From the NCBI GenBank assembly GCA_033085395.1, contig MU853187.1:1-64000 (forward strand): 64,000 nucleotides of DNA, read 5' to 3'. This DNA is from Xanthoparmelia taractica (Eukaryota > Ascomycota > Lecanoromycetes > Lecanorales > Parmeliaceae). Shown piece after piece: positions 22,982 to 32,688 of this stretch. The notes below the pieces were generated by a model. It was not told the origin of the DNA. It made no database searches and worked only from the letters and a program-made list of their open reading frames with translations. Both the position numbers and the translations under genes were made by a program. Within the stretch, counting starts at the first letter, position 1. Every line of letters begins with the position of its first letter.

Positions 22982-23373
22982 TTACCTACCGCATGCAGGA
23001 TTCGAGAGCGTTGACCTTTCCCCATCGCCAGCCCACCCAATACTGACCGTGGCCGGATTCAGCTTGTCAAACCACACAGCTAGCGTATCCTTGCCTGTTC
23101 TCCTCAAAACAGCCTGCAGCCGAATCGGGATCGGATGGTCGGGACGTTGGTATTCAGTAGCTTCGGACAATGCCGCGATCATGTCGTACAGGACTTTCAG
23201 CCGTCCCACGAGGACGCGTTGCGCCCCTCCCCCCCCCCCACCGGGGTCCCCAAGAAATCGATGAATAGGCGCAATGTCAGTCAGTGGCTTGATAGAGTCT
23301 TTGCCTGGAGGAGCGTGATGGGTGGGTATTGTGTCAAAGTTTTCCTTGAAAGCTTCGTTCCCGTCAATATGAT
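22982..23373 (-). CDS. Unassigned protein, terminal exon
   Basis: After a good acceptor (TTCTTCCAG ending at 23374), a 130-residue minus-strand frame reads DHIDGNEAFKENFDTIPTHH, DIAPIHRFLGDP, a polyglycine stretch from an 11-G run, VLVGRLKVLYDMIAALSEAT, RRTGKDTLAVWFDKL, and ends at 22982. Amphipathic, protein-like composition makes it more believable than the Pro/Ser frame on the other strand. I do not recognise the family. No upstream exon was identified with confidence; the 500 bp to the next fragment could be intron, or this may be a relic. Confidence 0.4.
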
Positions 23374-23923
23374 CCTGGAAGAAATTAAATTAGGAATAAT
23401 GAGCACGTCAACCCGTACTCAATTCACCCTTTTGTAAACTTTGATACATTATAATTCACGGCACAAGAACACGTTTTACAACTTTTCCTAATGTTTTGAT
23501 ACAAGATCCTCTAAGCGTGTCACAGTCCTACAAGGGAATGATGCTTCAAACTGTCTTGCTTATCGTGTACATGCTCGAGATGGATGATCGGTTAGCTAGG
23601 AGGACTACGGTAAATGCATGTGTATTGTCCTCTTCGTAAAAAAGCAAGAAGAAAAAATCCAGAACCATCAGATAGTTGCCTTTACCAAAGATGGTAGCTA
23701 TCGAAGCCTCTGGCAGGGTTCAAAAGAGACTAGCGAGACGCTGTGAGAATAATTGTTGTAAAGTGAAGCCCGCAGGAGAACATGAAAACCCCATTGTATC
23801 CATTCAGCGATTTTGTATAGCGTTCACCTGTCAATCGGACAGTATCGTGAAACAACCACCGCTAGCTGAATACTTACCAAAAAGATTGCTGACCTCCTGG
23901 CCCAATTGATTCAGGAATCCCAT

Positions 23924-24547
23924 CTAACTTATCGATCGTCCATCATCCTCCAACCCAGTCAAGCTCGTCAGAACAATCTGATCATTCACCCCCACATACA
24001 CAAATTCCGGTTGGTTTCCCTCCATTAAAAAGCAATAATACGGCTGGTCGTGTCCCAACCGGAGACCCTGGGGCCAACTCACAACCACGGACTTGTACGA
24101 CCCCAAGTACCCAGCCCTCCTCTTCAGCTCGTCCCCGAATACAATGTCCATGACAAGTCGCGCCGGCAGGGCATTATTACCCCCAGGCAGTGGCTCGGGC
24201 CAGAAGCGGACGTGGCTCCATTTACCCGAGGTACCTAACATGTCCACGGACAGGGAGCCGCGACTGGCGAAGCTGAACAGCAGGCGTACATCGAGGAGGA
24301 ATTCTGGATCCGTCGTTGGGCCAAAGGTGGACTGGACTTACAGCTCGCAGAAAGCGGCGGCCTCGTAGTGAACGAGGGTCTGTCGGACTTTGGCGGAGAC
24401 GGTTTCGTTGAGCGGGGTGCGTGGGGTGTACAGCGAGAGATCCGGCGTTGAGCTTGAAGGGAGATGGGTAGGGGTGCTACTGTCGAATACGGCGTTGAGT
24501 GAGCGAATAAAGTAGGTTCGCGACCAGCGCTTAACATGTCTGGTCAG
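23924..24547 (-). CDS. Unassigned protein, two visible exons
   Basis: Minus strand: after an acceptor ending GATGTAG, exon 24547-24342 reads LTRHVKRWSRTYFIRSLNAV and TPRTPLNETVSAKVRQTLVHYE. A GTAAGT donor follows. The next segment reads DVRLLFSFASRGSLSVDMLG, GKWSHVRFWPEPLPGGNNAL, DQPYYCFLMEGNQPEFVYVG and stops at 23924. The join between them is not in frame with the obvious acceptor, so the model is incomplete or decayed. The 5' exon(s) are missing. An open continuation with a GTAAGT donor at about 23876 may link this to the 22982-23373 fragment. No family recognised. Confidence 0.4.
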
Positions 24548-26045
24548 CTACATCATCAGCATAGGCGACATGCGGGGATAAATAGTGGGTAGAAAAGAGA
24601 TGGCAAAATCAGCACCGTGCGCTCAGACGAAGCGGATTGACAGGGAGAACAATCAGTACTTGCTGCGCGTAACCGTATCTCGGCAACGGAGCACGCAATG
24701 TGCGTTCCCTGGCTTCAGCAACTCCCATTCCTTCGATAAATCATTGGCACGAGAGTGGCAGATGCCTGTCTACCTTGGTGTTTACGGAGTGCTGACAGAG
24801 ACGTCCCCTTGTACCCTTTCTCCTACATGAGTCCGCTCAATAGCGGCAATATAGTCGGCTGTAAGCTACGAAACGCTCGATTGGCTGTGAAGATTCGCTG
24901 TCTGTTATAGAGTATCGGTCGCCTGTCGAGTAAAACTAATGACCTCAGCTTTCGTGGATTCAATGTCCACGAAAAGAACTGGGGGACAATGCGGAGCGCA
25001 CTACAGTCTCAGACTTCCTGTGCAGGTACGCTGTTCTTGTCGAGAGAGAGAGGCCGCTGCAATTTTCATGTTTCAGCTTCGAGAGTCCTGTACCAATCGA
25101 TGAGTTTGTGAAGGAGTTCCCGCCACGGTCTTGGCGCGGCGAGTTCCGCCACACACTTGATTGGCTCGTAGCTCTCACACCTTACACAACATATAAATGC
25201 CCGTTTCATGACATATCAACGTGTTCAGGAATAATTATATCAAGGACAGCCAGTGCACGCTTGGGTTGTTTCCCCAAAAGTTAGCGTCGAAGTTCTACTG
25301 GTTGTCCGGCGCTCCTCTATATCGAAGATGCGCTAGATGAAGATGAAGAGGAGGCTCGAAAAAAGAGACCCCCTTGCCCAGGATGTTTGGTGTTTCCTAT
25401 GCTTCAGGTAGGAGGCAACTAGACGCATCTGTGATGCAATGTTCGCACTCGCCTATCGCCAGATCTCACCTGATGCATGATGACCATGTTAAGGGCCCAC
25501 CCAAGTATTCATATTTAATGCTCGACCGAACCTTTCTACTCTTTTCCCTCTTCTCATAGCCTGTACACATTAAGACTTACGATTTACGACTATTGCATTT
25601 CTCTGGGCCGGTTCCTTTGCTCACTATCCTTATTTCTTCATTGTCGTGCCTGGCGCAGACTTACAATTGTCACGAACATTTGCATCTCTGTCTACCATTG
25701 TTCTCTTAGACTATTGTCATTGTTGTCACTTATCGTTGTTAGGTACGACTTTTCCTTTATTGTTTCGCTAGCTTCTAATAATTCAGCGGCAAGATCATCG
25801 AGTCTGGGTACTCGAGGCTAGGTTATTGTATCTCCATTGTTCTATTGTCCACGACATAAACCTCATTGTGCAGAGCATTCTGTATTATTTCCCACAGGCA
25901 TCCCGCACCTACAAATAGCTTCCAGCTTCCTCTACTTCTCACTCCTTATCTCGCATCCACTCCCACAAATCACACACAACATCTTCAAACCCAACAAATT
26001 CAACGCAAATCAAATCAATCTTCCGGCAAGAAAACGCAATTCAAC
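24548..26045. other. Intergenic, upstream of the AA11 LPMO gene
   Basis: Only short frames. The last 180 bp (about 25870-26045) is C/A-rich with CAACAC words, a normal fungal 5' leader. T-rich stretch 25560-25780 may be promoter. No gene supported. Confidence 0.5.
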
Positions 26046-27179
26046 ATGTATTCCATCAAGAACATCCTAGCGGCTTCGGCCATCGCTGCTCTCACGAACT
26101 CAGCTCACGGGCACATGGTCATGGCTACTCCTCCTCCATACGGCAGTCCCAACAATAGCCCTCTCCTTGCCGATGGATCCAACTTCCCGTGCAAGGCCAC
26201 GAGCAACGCTGGCGGCACCGTCACAAACATGGCCGTCGGCGCCTCACAGAAACTCTCCTTCACCGGCGAGGCCGTCCATGGTGGCGGGTCCTGTCAAATC
26301 TCACTGACGACCGACAGCCCTGCGACGAAGAACTCCAAATGGATGGTCATCCATTCCATCGAGGGAGGTTGCCCGGCTAAGAACACGCCCGGCAATCTCG
26401 GAGAAGACGCCAACGCTCCTGACCCAGACACCTACAACTTCTCCATCCCTCAAGGCATCGCTCCAGGCGCATACACTCTCGCGTGGACCTGGTTCAACAA
26501 AGTGGGCAACCGCGAAATGTACATGAACTGCGCCTCCATCAAAGTCACCGGCGGATCCAACAAGCGCGACACCTACCTCAACGAGACCGAGTTCGCCATC
26601 CCCGATCTCACCGGCCGCGACACCCCCTCTTTCCCAGCCATGTTCGTCGCAAACATCCCCACCACCGACTGCACGACTCCCGATTCCCACGACACTCAGT
26701 TCCCGGACCCGGGAACATCCGTCGAGAAAGACGGCGTCGCTTCCGACCTCGCGCCTCCTACCGGACCCAAGTGTGGCGCATCAGGCGGCTCGTCCTCAGG
26801 CGCTCAAGCAGCTTCTCCTAGCGGTGGTTCATCATCAGCTGGTGGTTCCACTGCGGCTGCCCCCTCTGCCGCCGCTGCCCCCTCTGTCGCCGGCCCAGCC
26901 GCAGCCGCTGCCCCTTCTCCTCCCGCTGCCGTCTCCTCCCCAGCATTCTCCCCAGCCGCAGCCCCAGCAGCCGGCTCTTCCTCCTCCTCAGGCAGTGCCT
27001 GCTCCACCCCCGGCGCCCTAGTCTGCAGCCCCGACGGCAAACAATTCGCCATCTGCCCTGCCGCGGGAACGGCACCCGTCTACCAACCCGTCGCCGATGG
27101 CACCGCGTGCAAGGACGGAGCGATTGCTGCGGCCAAGGTGAAGCGGTCGGCGAAGTTTGCGAGGGAGTTTGCAGGGTAG
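26046..27179 (+). CDS. AA11 lytic polysaccharide monooxygenase with X278 module
   Basis: One exon, 377 aa. A signal peptide (MYSIKNILAASAIAALTNSA) is cleaved before H23, which becomes the N-terminal copper ligand of the mature enzyme (HMVMATPPPYG). The second histidine-brace ligand is H78 in GEAVHGGGSCQ. Other AA11 marks are NNSPLLADGSNFPCK, SKWMVIHSIEGGCP, YTLAWTWFNKVGNREMYMNC. A long Ala/Pro/Ser linker (about residues 240-320) leads to a C-terminal Cys-containing module (CSTPGALVCSPDGKQFAIC) like the X278 chitin-binding domain. The enzyme oxidatively cleaves chitin outside the cell. The start is chosen because a longer in-frame ATG upstream (25866) would bury the signal peptide. Confidence 0.95.
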   Translation: MYSIKNILAASAIAALTNSAHGHMVMATPPPYGSPNNSPLLADGSNFPCKATSNAGGTVTNMAVGASQKLSFTGEAVHGGGSCQISLTTDSPATKNSKWMVIHSIEGGCPAKNTPGNLGEDANAPDPDTYNFSIPQGIAPGAYTLAWTWFNKVGNREMYMNCASIKVTGGSNKRDTYLNETEFAIPDLTGRDTPSFPAMFVANIPTTDCTTPDSHDTQFPDPGTSVEKDGVASDLAPPTGPKCGASGGSSSGAQAASPSGGSSSAGGSTAAAPSAAAAPSVAGPAAAAAPSPPAAVSSPAFSPAAAPAAGSSSSSGSACSTPGALVCSPDGKQFAICPAAGTAPVYQPVADGTACKDGAIAAAKVKRSAKFAREFAG

Positions 27180-27302
27180 ATGAGTTGGTGGTGAAGGAGA
27201 AGGGAGAGGAGGAGAAACCGCGAGTGTTGAGCGTGTCCTGTCAATTTCTGTTTAACTTTTGGAAATAATCTTCCTTGTCTTGCGTTTGTATGTAAATAGC
27301 AC

Positions 27303-27634
27303 GAGTCGAAGGAATGAAACCGGTCTTTACAGATATAACTCTGGGCATCGCTCCCGTGGACTTGAATACTAAAATACTTATCTTCTCCCCTTGTTCGCCT
27401 GGGACAATATTTGACGCAATACGGAAAGTCGAAGAAATGAAAGCAGTTTCTACAGAAATACACCTGCTCTCAGATATCGCTCCCATGGATTCGCGTACTT
27501 CTTGATGTTCAGAAATGATTTTTGGGTGCATCATTACACATTGCTTGCTCTTTTGATTTCATGTGTATAGCGCAAGCCCAAAAACAGAAAACAGTCTCTG
27601 CAGAAATACCCGCTCTCGATATCGCGCCCGTGGA
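27303..27634. repeat. Three degenerate ~55-60 bp repeats
   Basis: Three related blocks start at about 27303, 27424 and 27570. Each ends in a CATCGCTCCCGTGGA or GATATCGC[T/G]CCC[G/A]TGGA word and contains a TACAGA/TGCAGAAATA core. Read on the minus strand they give related peptides (STGAMP..ISVKTGFIPST, SMGAIS..ISVETAFISST, STGAIS..ISAETVF). They lie between the convergent AA11 and xanthine dioxygenase genes. Confidence 0.65.
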
Positions 27635-27869
27635 ACAAATCAGTGGAAACAATTGGAATGCCCAAATACTCCCCGCGGGCTGCTTCTTTTCTCTTGTTGG
27701 AAACAATGTCTTTTGTATAGCTTATGCATTCATTGGGGGAATATATTCGAAAATCCTATTTAGCTTAACCACGATTCAAAGGGTAGATGAATTGCAAAAA
27801 CACAGCAACAAAACAAAATCAAACGCCAAATCACGGAGTCAAAAGTACACGTAATGATACTGCATCCCT

Positions 27870-29138
27870 CTAAGCACCCACCGGCGCCTCACTCGCAGCG
27901 ATATTGCACTGTCTAAACAACCTGACCTCGTCCTCCCGAAAGGCCCCAACAACCGGATGCAACACCCCCTGGTTGTTAAACAACACCATATCGCCCTCCT
28001 CCCAATCATGCACATACACCAACTCCGGACTGATACCGGGCCTTTGCAACCTATGCACAACCTCCCTTACAGTCTCCAAATCATCAATCACGTCGCCATT
28101 CGCAAGATGGATCCTCCGCACCGCCGACGGATGGATCTGCAGCGCCAATCGACCCGTGACGTGGTTCTTCCAAACCAAGGGCAGGATCTGCACTTTGGCA
28201 GCATCGATATGCGGGAGATCCGAGTCGGGAAGTTCAAGGGAGTCGGAGACGAGGCCGAGGCCGTCGGAGCGGGATTTCGCGCCGCTCATCCAGATGTAGG
28301 GATGCGGGGCGTATTCGACGCGGCTGGCACGGACGAACTCTTTGTCCGAGGCGGAAAGGAGGTCGAACATTTTGTATCCGCTCACGAACGCCGTGGTGCC
28401 GAGCGGGACATCCAACTCGTCGCCCGTGCCGTCATCATAGCGCAGCGTCTGTCGTCGGCCCGTTGGCACCGCGACCGCGAGGAGGGATGTCACTTTTGGG
28501 GGGTTGAGATCGTAGAGGGCGGCGTCGATGTGCCAGCGGTAGAAGCGCGTGTGGGTGAGGTCGTCTTGGACGGGGATGGGGTGTTTGTGGAATTTCTTGT
28601 GGTGCGGGTGCGCGAGCTTGATGTTGGATAGGCCTTCGTATTCGGGCACGAGGCCGTTGCCGATGATTTGTACTTCGGGCTGGTGCGGGACGGTTTTCAG
28701 GTCTGGGTGCAGGATGCTGCGTTTGGCGTCGAGGGTCTTGCCGTGGCCGTAGCCGGTGGCGGAGGGGTCGAAGCGGTGGGTCAGTTCGTATTGGGCTTTG
28801 GGTGAGCTCGAGGCTTGGTTCTTGAGGACCACCACGTGGGATTTGTAGAGTGTGTCGCGAATTAGGGAGAAATCATTGTCTGGAAAGTCTGTGTTAGTAT
28901 ATTTTGAGCAAATGTCGACTTCTGGGGTACTTACTTAGGAGGTTACCGTTCCACGGAGTGCTCCCTATGATTGCCGCATACTCTACTCCTACATGGGTTC
29001 TATGATATTCTACTCACCTGTCAAGTTTTCAAGATCAACGTTCTCAATGATTGCACCAAAATTTACATCTGACGAAGGGACCGAAATGGGCTGAACAGAG
29101 ATTGTCTGAGGGCTGAGAGTCATAGTTGTCGAGGGCAT
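27870..29138 (-). CDS. xanA: Alpha-ketoglutarate-dependent xanthine dioxygenase
   Basis: Two exons, 29138-29018 and 28879-27870 (1131 nt, 376 aa); the 138-bp intron is GT-AG and joins LENLT to DNDFSLIRDTLY. This TauD/TfdA-type Fe(II) enzyme hydroxylates xanthine to uric acid using 2-oxoglutarate and O2 in the cytosol, a fungal alternative to xanthine dehydrogenase. Visible marks are SHVVVLKNQ, the metal-binding HxD in RWHIDAALYDL, TGRRQTLRYDDGTGDEL, and the distal His in NNQGVLHPVVGAF with EVRLFRQCN after it. The long insert between HxD and distal His and the C-terminal RQCN block separate XanA from taurine dioxygenases. It could release purine nitrogen, in keeping with the ureide/choline genes further right, but is not adjacent to them. 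Confidence 0.92.
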
Positions 29139-29792
29139 CTTGATTTGGATGGTTCAAATTGCGGTGATTGTTCTTGGTGATGATTCTGAAGTTCAAGTTG
29201 AGGTTGATAGTGGTTTGAAGATTGCTGGCGGTGTGGGAAGAAGCCTCGTATAAATACTCTGAGAAGGTTGAGGACATCTCGGAGGCTCCCGAGCCCAATA
29301 CAACATACCCACCATACCTGCTTAAGGCAATGATGGGGCCCCGGGAGTCGCCTATTTGCGGTAGCGCGGAGTACGGCGTTCAAAGCATCTTACCTCGGGA
29401 ACTTGGGCGCAATAAATGCTCCAGAACGCCATACTTCAGATGCAGTCTCCGCGAGAGCTTTCGGCGCTACCCTACAATACGTCAGGTGGAAGAGACCGCG
29501 TGGGGGAAATTTCCGTATTCAGAGCATACGAGACTATAAGATTGTCACGAAAGAGTCAAAGGATAAGTGAAGACACGTCGGTCTTAATTCTGAATCAACT
29601 TGCTGGTCTATACATCAATCAAGAAAATCATGTTCATTGGTCCAAGTCCTTTGCCAGCACACTGTTTACCGTCCATTATGCGCGTGCTTTGTCATGATGC
29701 TTACAGATAAAATTAGATATCCAACTATTGAGCTTCCCATATCTTCAACCTCCAAAGAACATATCCTCGTACATCAAATAATGAACCACGAG
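29139..29792. other. Intergenic between xanA promoter and BTB gene 3' end
   Basis: Upstream region of xanA; no gene supported on either strand. Confidence 0.55.
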
Positions 29793-30693
29793 TCACCTTC
29801 GAAGTGAGTCAAGAGACCGGATGTACCGCTCCTCGAAAAATTCCGGTACTGCCGCCATGAGATCTTTCAGATCCGGATGGTCCTGAAACTCTCTTCGGTT
29901 ACATAGTACAACCTTAACCGCTCGACCCCGTAGACGGTGGTCTTCGTCTGGCGTTGAGGCGTAAATGGTAGGGATAACTTCGATGACTTCATCGACAAGG
30001 CTGGCGCCAGTGTGTTGATTCTTGCCTTCGTTCGCGAGCATCTCCCGTATCGCAGCATCGACCTTTTCTGCCGCTTTCTCCTTCAAGCTGGGTATGTCGT
30101 ACTTATCAGCTATGTTATACATTTGCGCATTCAAGTCCAGCCGGTTGACGTAAGGCGGGGCCTCGATTTGTGGGGGTGGGTCATTCTCGTCGTCGTAGGG
30201 TTCATCATTGTATCCGGTTGTGTAGCAATAGCACAGGAGGCGACGGAGCAGGAATTCTTCCTCCGCGGGGAGGTTGAGCTCTTGTGTATACTCTTCCTGG
30301 AAAGTTGTCAGCAAAGACTTTTGTTTCAACACAGCGTGGTTGGGAACAAACCAAGAAGCCGCCTTTACATATTACTTTGAAGTAAGAAGATTCTTGGCAA
30401 AGAACATGGCTATGCGCTTGCACATCGAGGGTACCACATTTGACAGTCAAGTCGGCGGGATATTGTTCTGGATCTTTGGGATCGATGGGTTCGACCAGTC
30501 TACAAGCAGTTCCATTAGTATTCAATAATACGAGAAATACACATGTGATGGCGGAGGGCACATGTGATGGCGGAGGGCACATGTGATGGCGGAGGGCTTA
30601 CCGCGCCATGGCTTCCGAAACGAATGCTGATGAGTATCCGCGCACAGGAACATCCTTCTCAAGAGATTCGCAATCGTGATAGGAGCAAGCCAT
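29793..30693 (-). CDS. BTB/POZ domain protein
   Basis: Three exons: 30693-30602, 30499-30352, 30296-29793; 744 nt, 247 aa. The start is the ATG at 30693, giving MACSYHDCESLEKDVPVRGY in frame with EAMA-R across the first intron. The BTB fold is read as DLTVKCGTLDVQAHSHVLC, QESSYFKVICKGGF, then across intron 2 ELNLPAEEEFLLRRLLCYCY. The C-terminal half has the usual NAQMYNIADKYDIPSLKEKA helix pair found in fungal BTB proteins. Such proteins dimerise or act as Cullin-3 adaptors; no partner domain is present here. Intron 1 is mostly a 3 x 19-bp minisatellite. Confidence 0.88.
30541..30597. repeat. 3 x 19-bp perfect minisatellite in BTB intron 1
   Basis: Unit ACATGTGATGGCGGAGGGC repeated three times without change (30541-30559, 30560-30578, 30579-30597). 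It fills over half of the 102-bp first intron and ends four bases before the splice donor. Confidence 0.97.
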
Positions 30694-31418
30694 GCAGTTT
30701 GTTCAAGGAAGTCGTGCTCTGTTTGAAGTCCCAGGCAGATGCCGGGTACTCAGTGTAAAAGGGCAGATTCGTTTTAATCACAGACTTCATTTTCAGAACT
30801 TTTTTGGGACTCATTGGGTGACACTCTGCCTGTGTGAAGATCGGTGTGTTAACATTATACAACCAGTGCGTTTTGGCGGTATCTGGTCTATGCACATCCA
30901 TCTGGAGCTGAGGAAAATATGGACTCGACTGCTCATGTGTTGAAACTACCTTCCTAAACTCAACGGGATTCGGTTATGAATCCCAACTTTCCGTCTGATC
31001 AATGGCGTAGCAAGGTGTGAATGTCTGCTGTTGGAAAGATAAAAACTACATCCACTAAGGGATGCCGCTCGCTGACTGGAAGAGAACAAGATGAAGGAAT
31101 TAGCCTCGTTAGCGATCTCGTTTCCATAGGTGTCGGTAGCTAATATCAAGCCGAAAGACACATAACACCTCTTCTGGTACACGGAGTCTTATCAAGAACT
31201 CTTGTATGTTATCTTACAGCCATTCCGATGTAGATACAGTCTAAAGTTTCGCTTTTTGTGGGAGGAGAGAAGCAATACCATGCAATTACGCACCGCTTAT
31301 ACCGCTGATGCAACCTAAAATGCAGCATCTGACCCGTATGAGACCCCTTATGCCATGCAGCAAGCCAACCCCCCTGTTACAATCTCTTAAGCTTCCTGCA
31401 ATATTACCCCACCACCTC
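30694..31418. other. Intergenic between BTB gene start and SMP gene 3' end
   Basis: Short frames only, nothing supported. Confidence 0.55.
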
Positions 31419-32189
31419 TCAAGCCGTGTCACGTGCGTTTTTAGCTGCCTGGCTCTGGGCCTGACTTGCAATGCCCCCTTTCTCGGTAGCCCCAAATGCC
31501 TTGGTCTCCCTCGAATGCAGCAGATCACCCTCCTCTTTTGTCACACTCTCAGGCTCCGTCGCTAGCTTTGACCTCACCTGGTCCGCTGCCTCCGCAAAAT
31601 TGGCCTCACGGTCCATTTGGCTCTGCTGGCCAGGGGTGACACCGGCGTTTGTATTACCACGCTGAGTGGAATTGGTTTGGATGGTGGCACCCTGCTCGTT
31701 GGCTGCAGCGACTGACTGGGCTTGGGAAGCGAGGTCACCCTTGGTGGGACCGCCCATGACACGAGCCTCGCGGCTATGAAGGAGAGAGGCATCTTCAGAG
31801 GTTACTGTCTCAGGGGCGTTGTCCAGCTTGGAGCCAACTTTGGCGGCGGCATCTTCGAGATTACGTTGCTTGGTTGTCTGGGACTGCATTTGAGCAGCGG
31901 TGGAGCCTACTGAACGTTAGGCCGATAGCACTCATGATGGGGAGATTGATGATGACACAATACCTTTGTAAGTCCCTCCTTCCTGTCTGGCTACATCAGA
32001 GATGACTTGTCCGGCCTCTGATTTTCCTTGAGTAGCCATCTTGCTTGAGGATGTATTGAGTGCTCTTCGTGAAGTGCTGCTTGCTTTGATGATGGTAGCT
32101 GTTCCTCTTGTTGTTGGATGGCTGATGTAGGTTTTGGAGAAGGTGGGAAATGAGAGAGTGGGAAGTCTAGAGAAAGAACGTAGTGACAT
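31419..32189 (-). CDS. LEA-like seed maturation protein (SMP) domain protein
   Basis: Two exons, 32189-31964 and 31909-31419 (717 nt, 238 aa); the intron joins GGTYKG to STAAQMQSQ in frame. Two SMP-like units are seen, each containing a LEDAAAKVGSKL/FAEAADQVRSKL helix, a PETVTSEDASLLHSREAR/PESVTKEEGDLLHSRETK box and a LASQAQSVAAANE/IASQAQSQAAKNA end. The first 50 residues (MSLRSFSRLPTLSFPTFSKT and on) are rich in Ser, Arg and Thr without acids, like a mitochondrial targeting leader. A second Met (MATQGKSEAG) could start a cytosolic form. Plant relatives protect against drying; in fungi a role in spore or stress tolerance is an inference. Confidence 0.85.
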
Positions 32190-32688
32190 GATGACGACGA
32201 TGGGCAACGGAATTTCAATGCGGTTGTATGATGTAAATTTGAAGAAGGGACGATGCAATTTTCTAAATTCGACATGGAAAGATGAATTAAAATTGATGAC
32301 ATCATCATCATTCAGGTACCATCGCTATTAAGTCTTAAGGCTGACGGAACCTAGCTCCGGGAAATTAAATCGCCAATAATGCGATTGCTGTCCTTGGCTA
32401 TAGCATTCAGAAGAAATACCATACGTTACTTGAAGCAAACCTCCATTCTCGTTGAGCTTCTTTCTCGCGTCAATCTACTGTATACGCGAGAAGCGTCACA
32501 AGTAACAAGCCTTGGCTTGTGGTCCTATGAGCATTCAAGATCTTCAAAATCACGGCTGCATTTGCTACTTGCCTCGATGCTACCCAGCCTCGTACTCCGT
32601 AACGAGTACGCGGGGGCTTCACTTTTGGCTCATATCTATACAATCATATGACATGTCCTTCGTGAGCTTTTTTCTCACGCAAGTATCA
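32190..32688. other. Intergenic, upstream of P450 relic
   Basis: The missing P450 N-terminus should lie here, but no membrane-anchor exon could be recognised in any frame. Confidence 0.45.

Noticed and set aside
22938..23264. Plus-strand 108-codon frame
   Set aside because: Overlaps a more protein-like minus-strand exon with a good acceptor; the Pro run comes from the poly-C tract.
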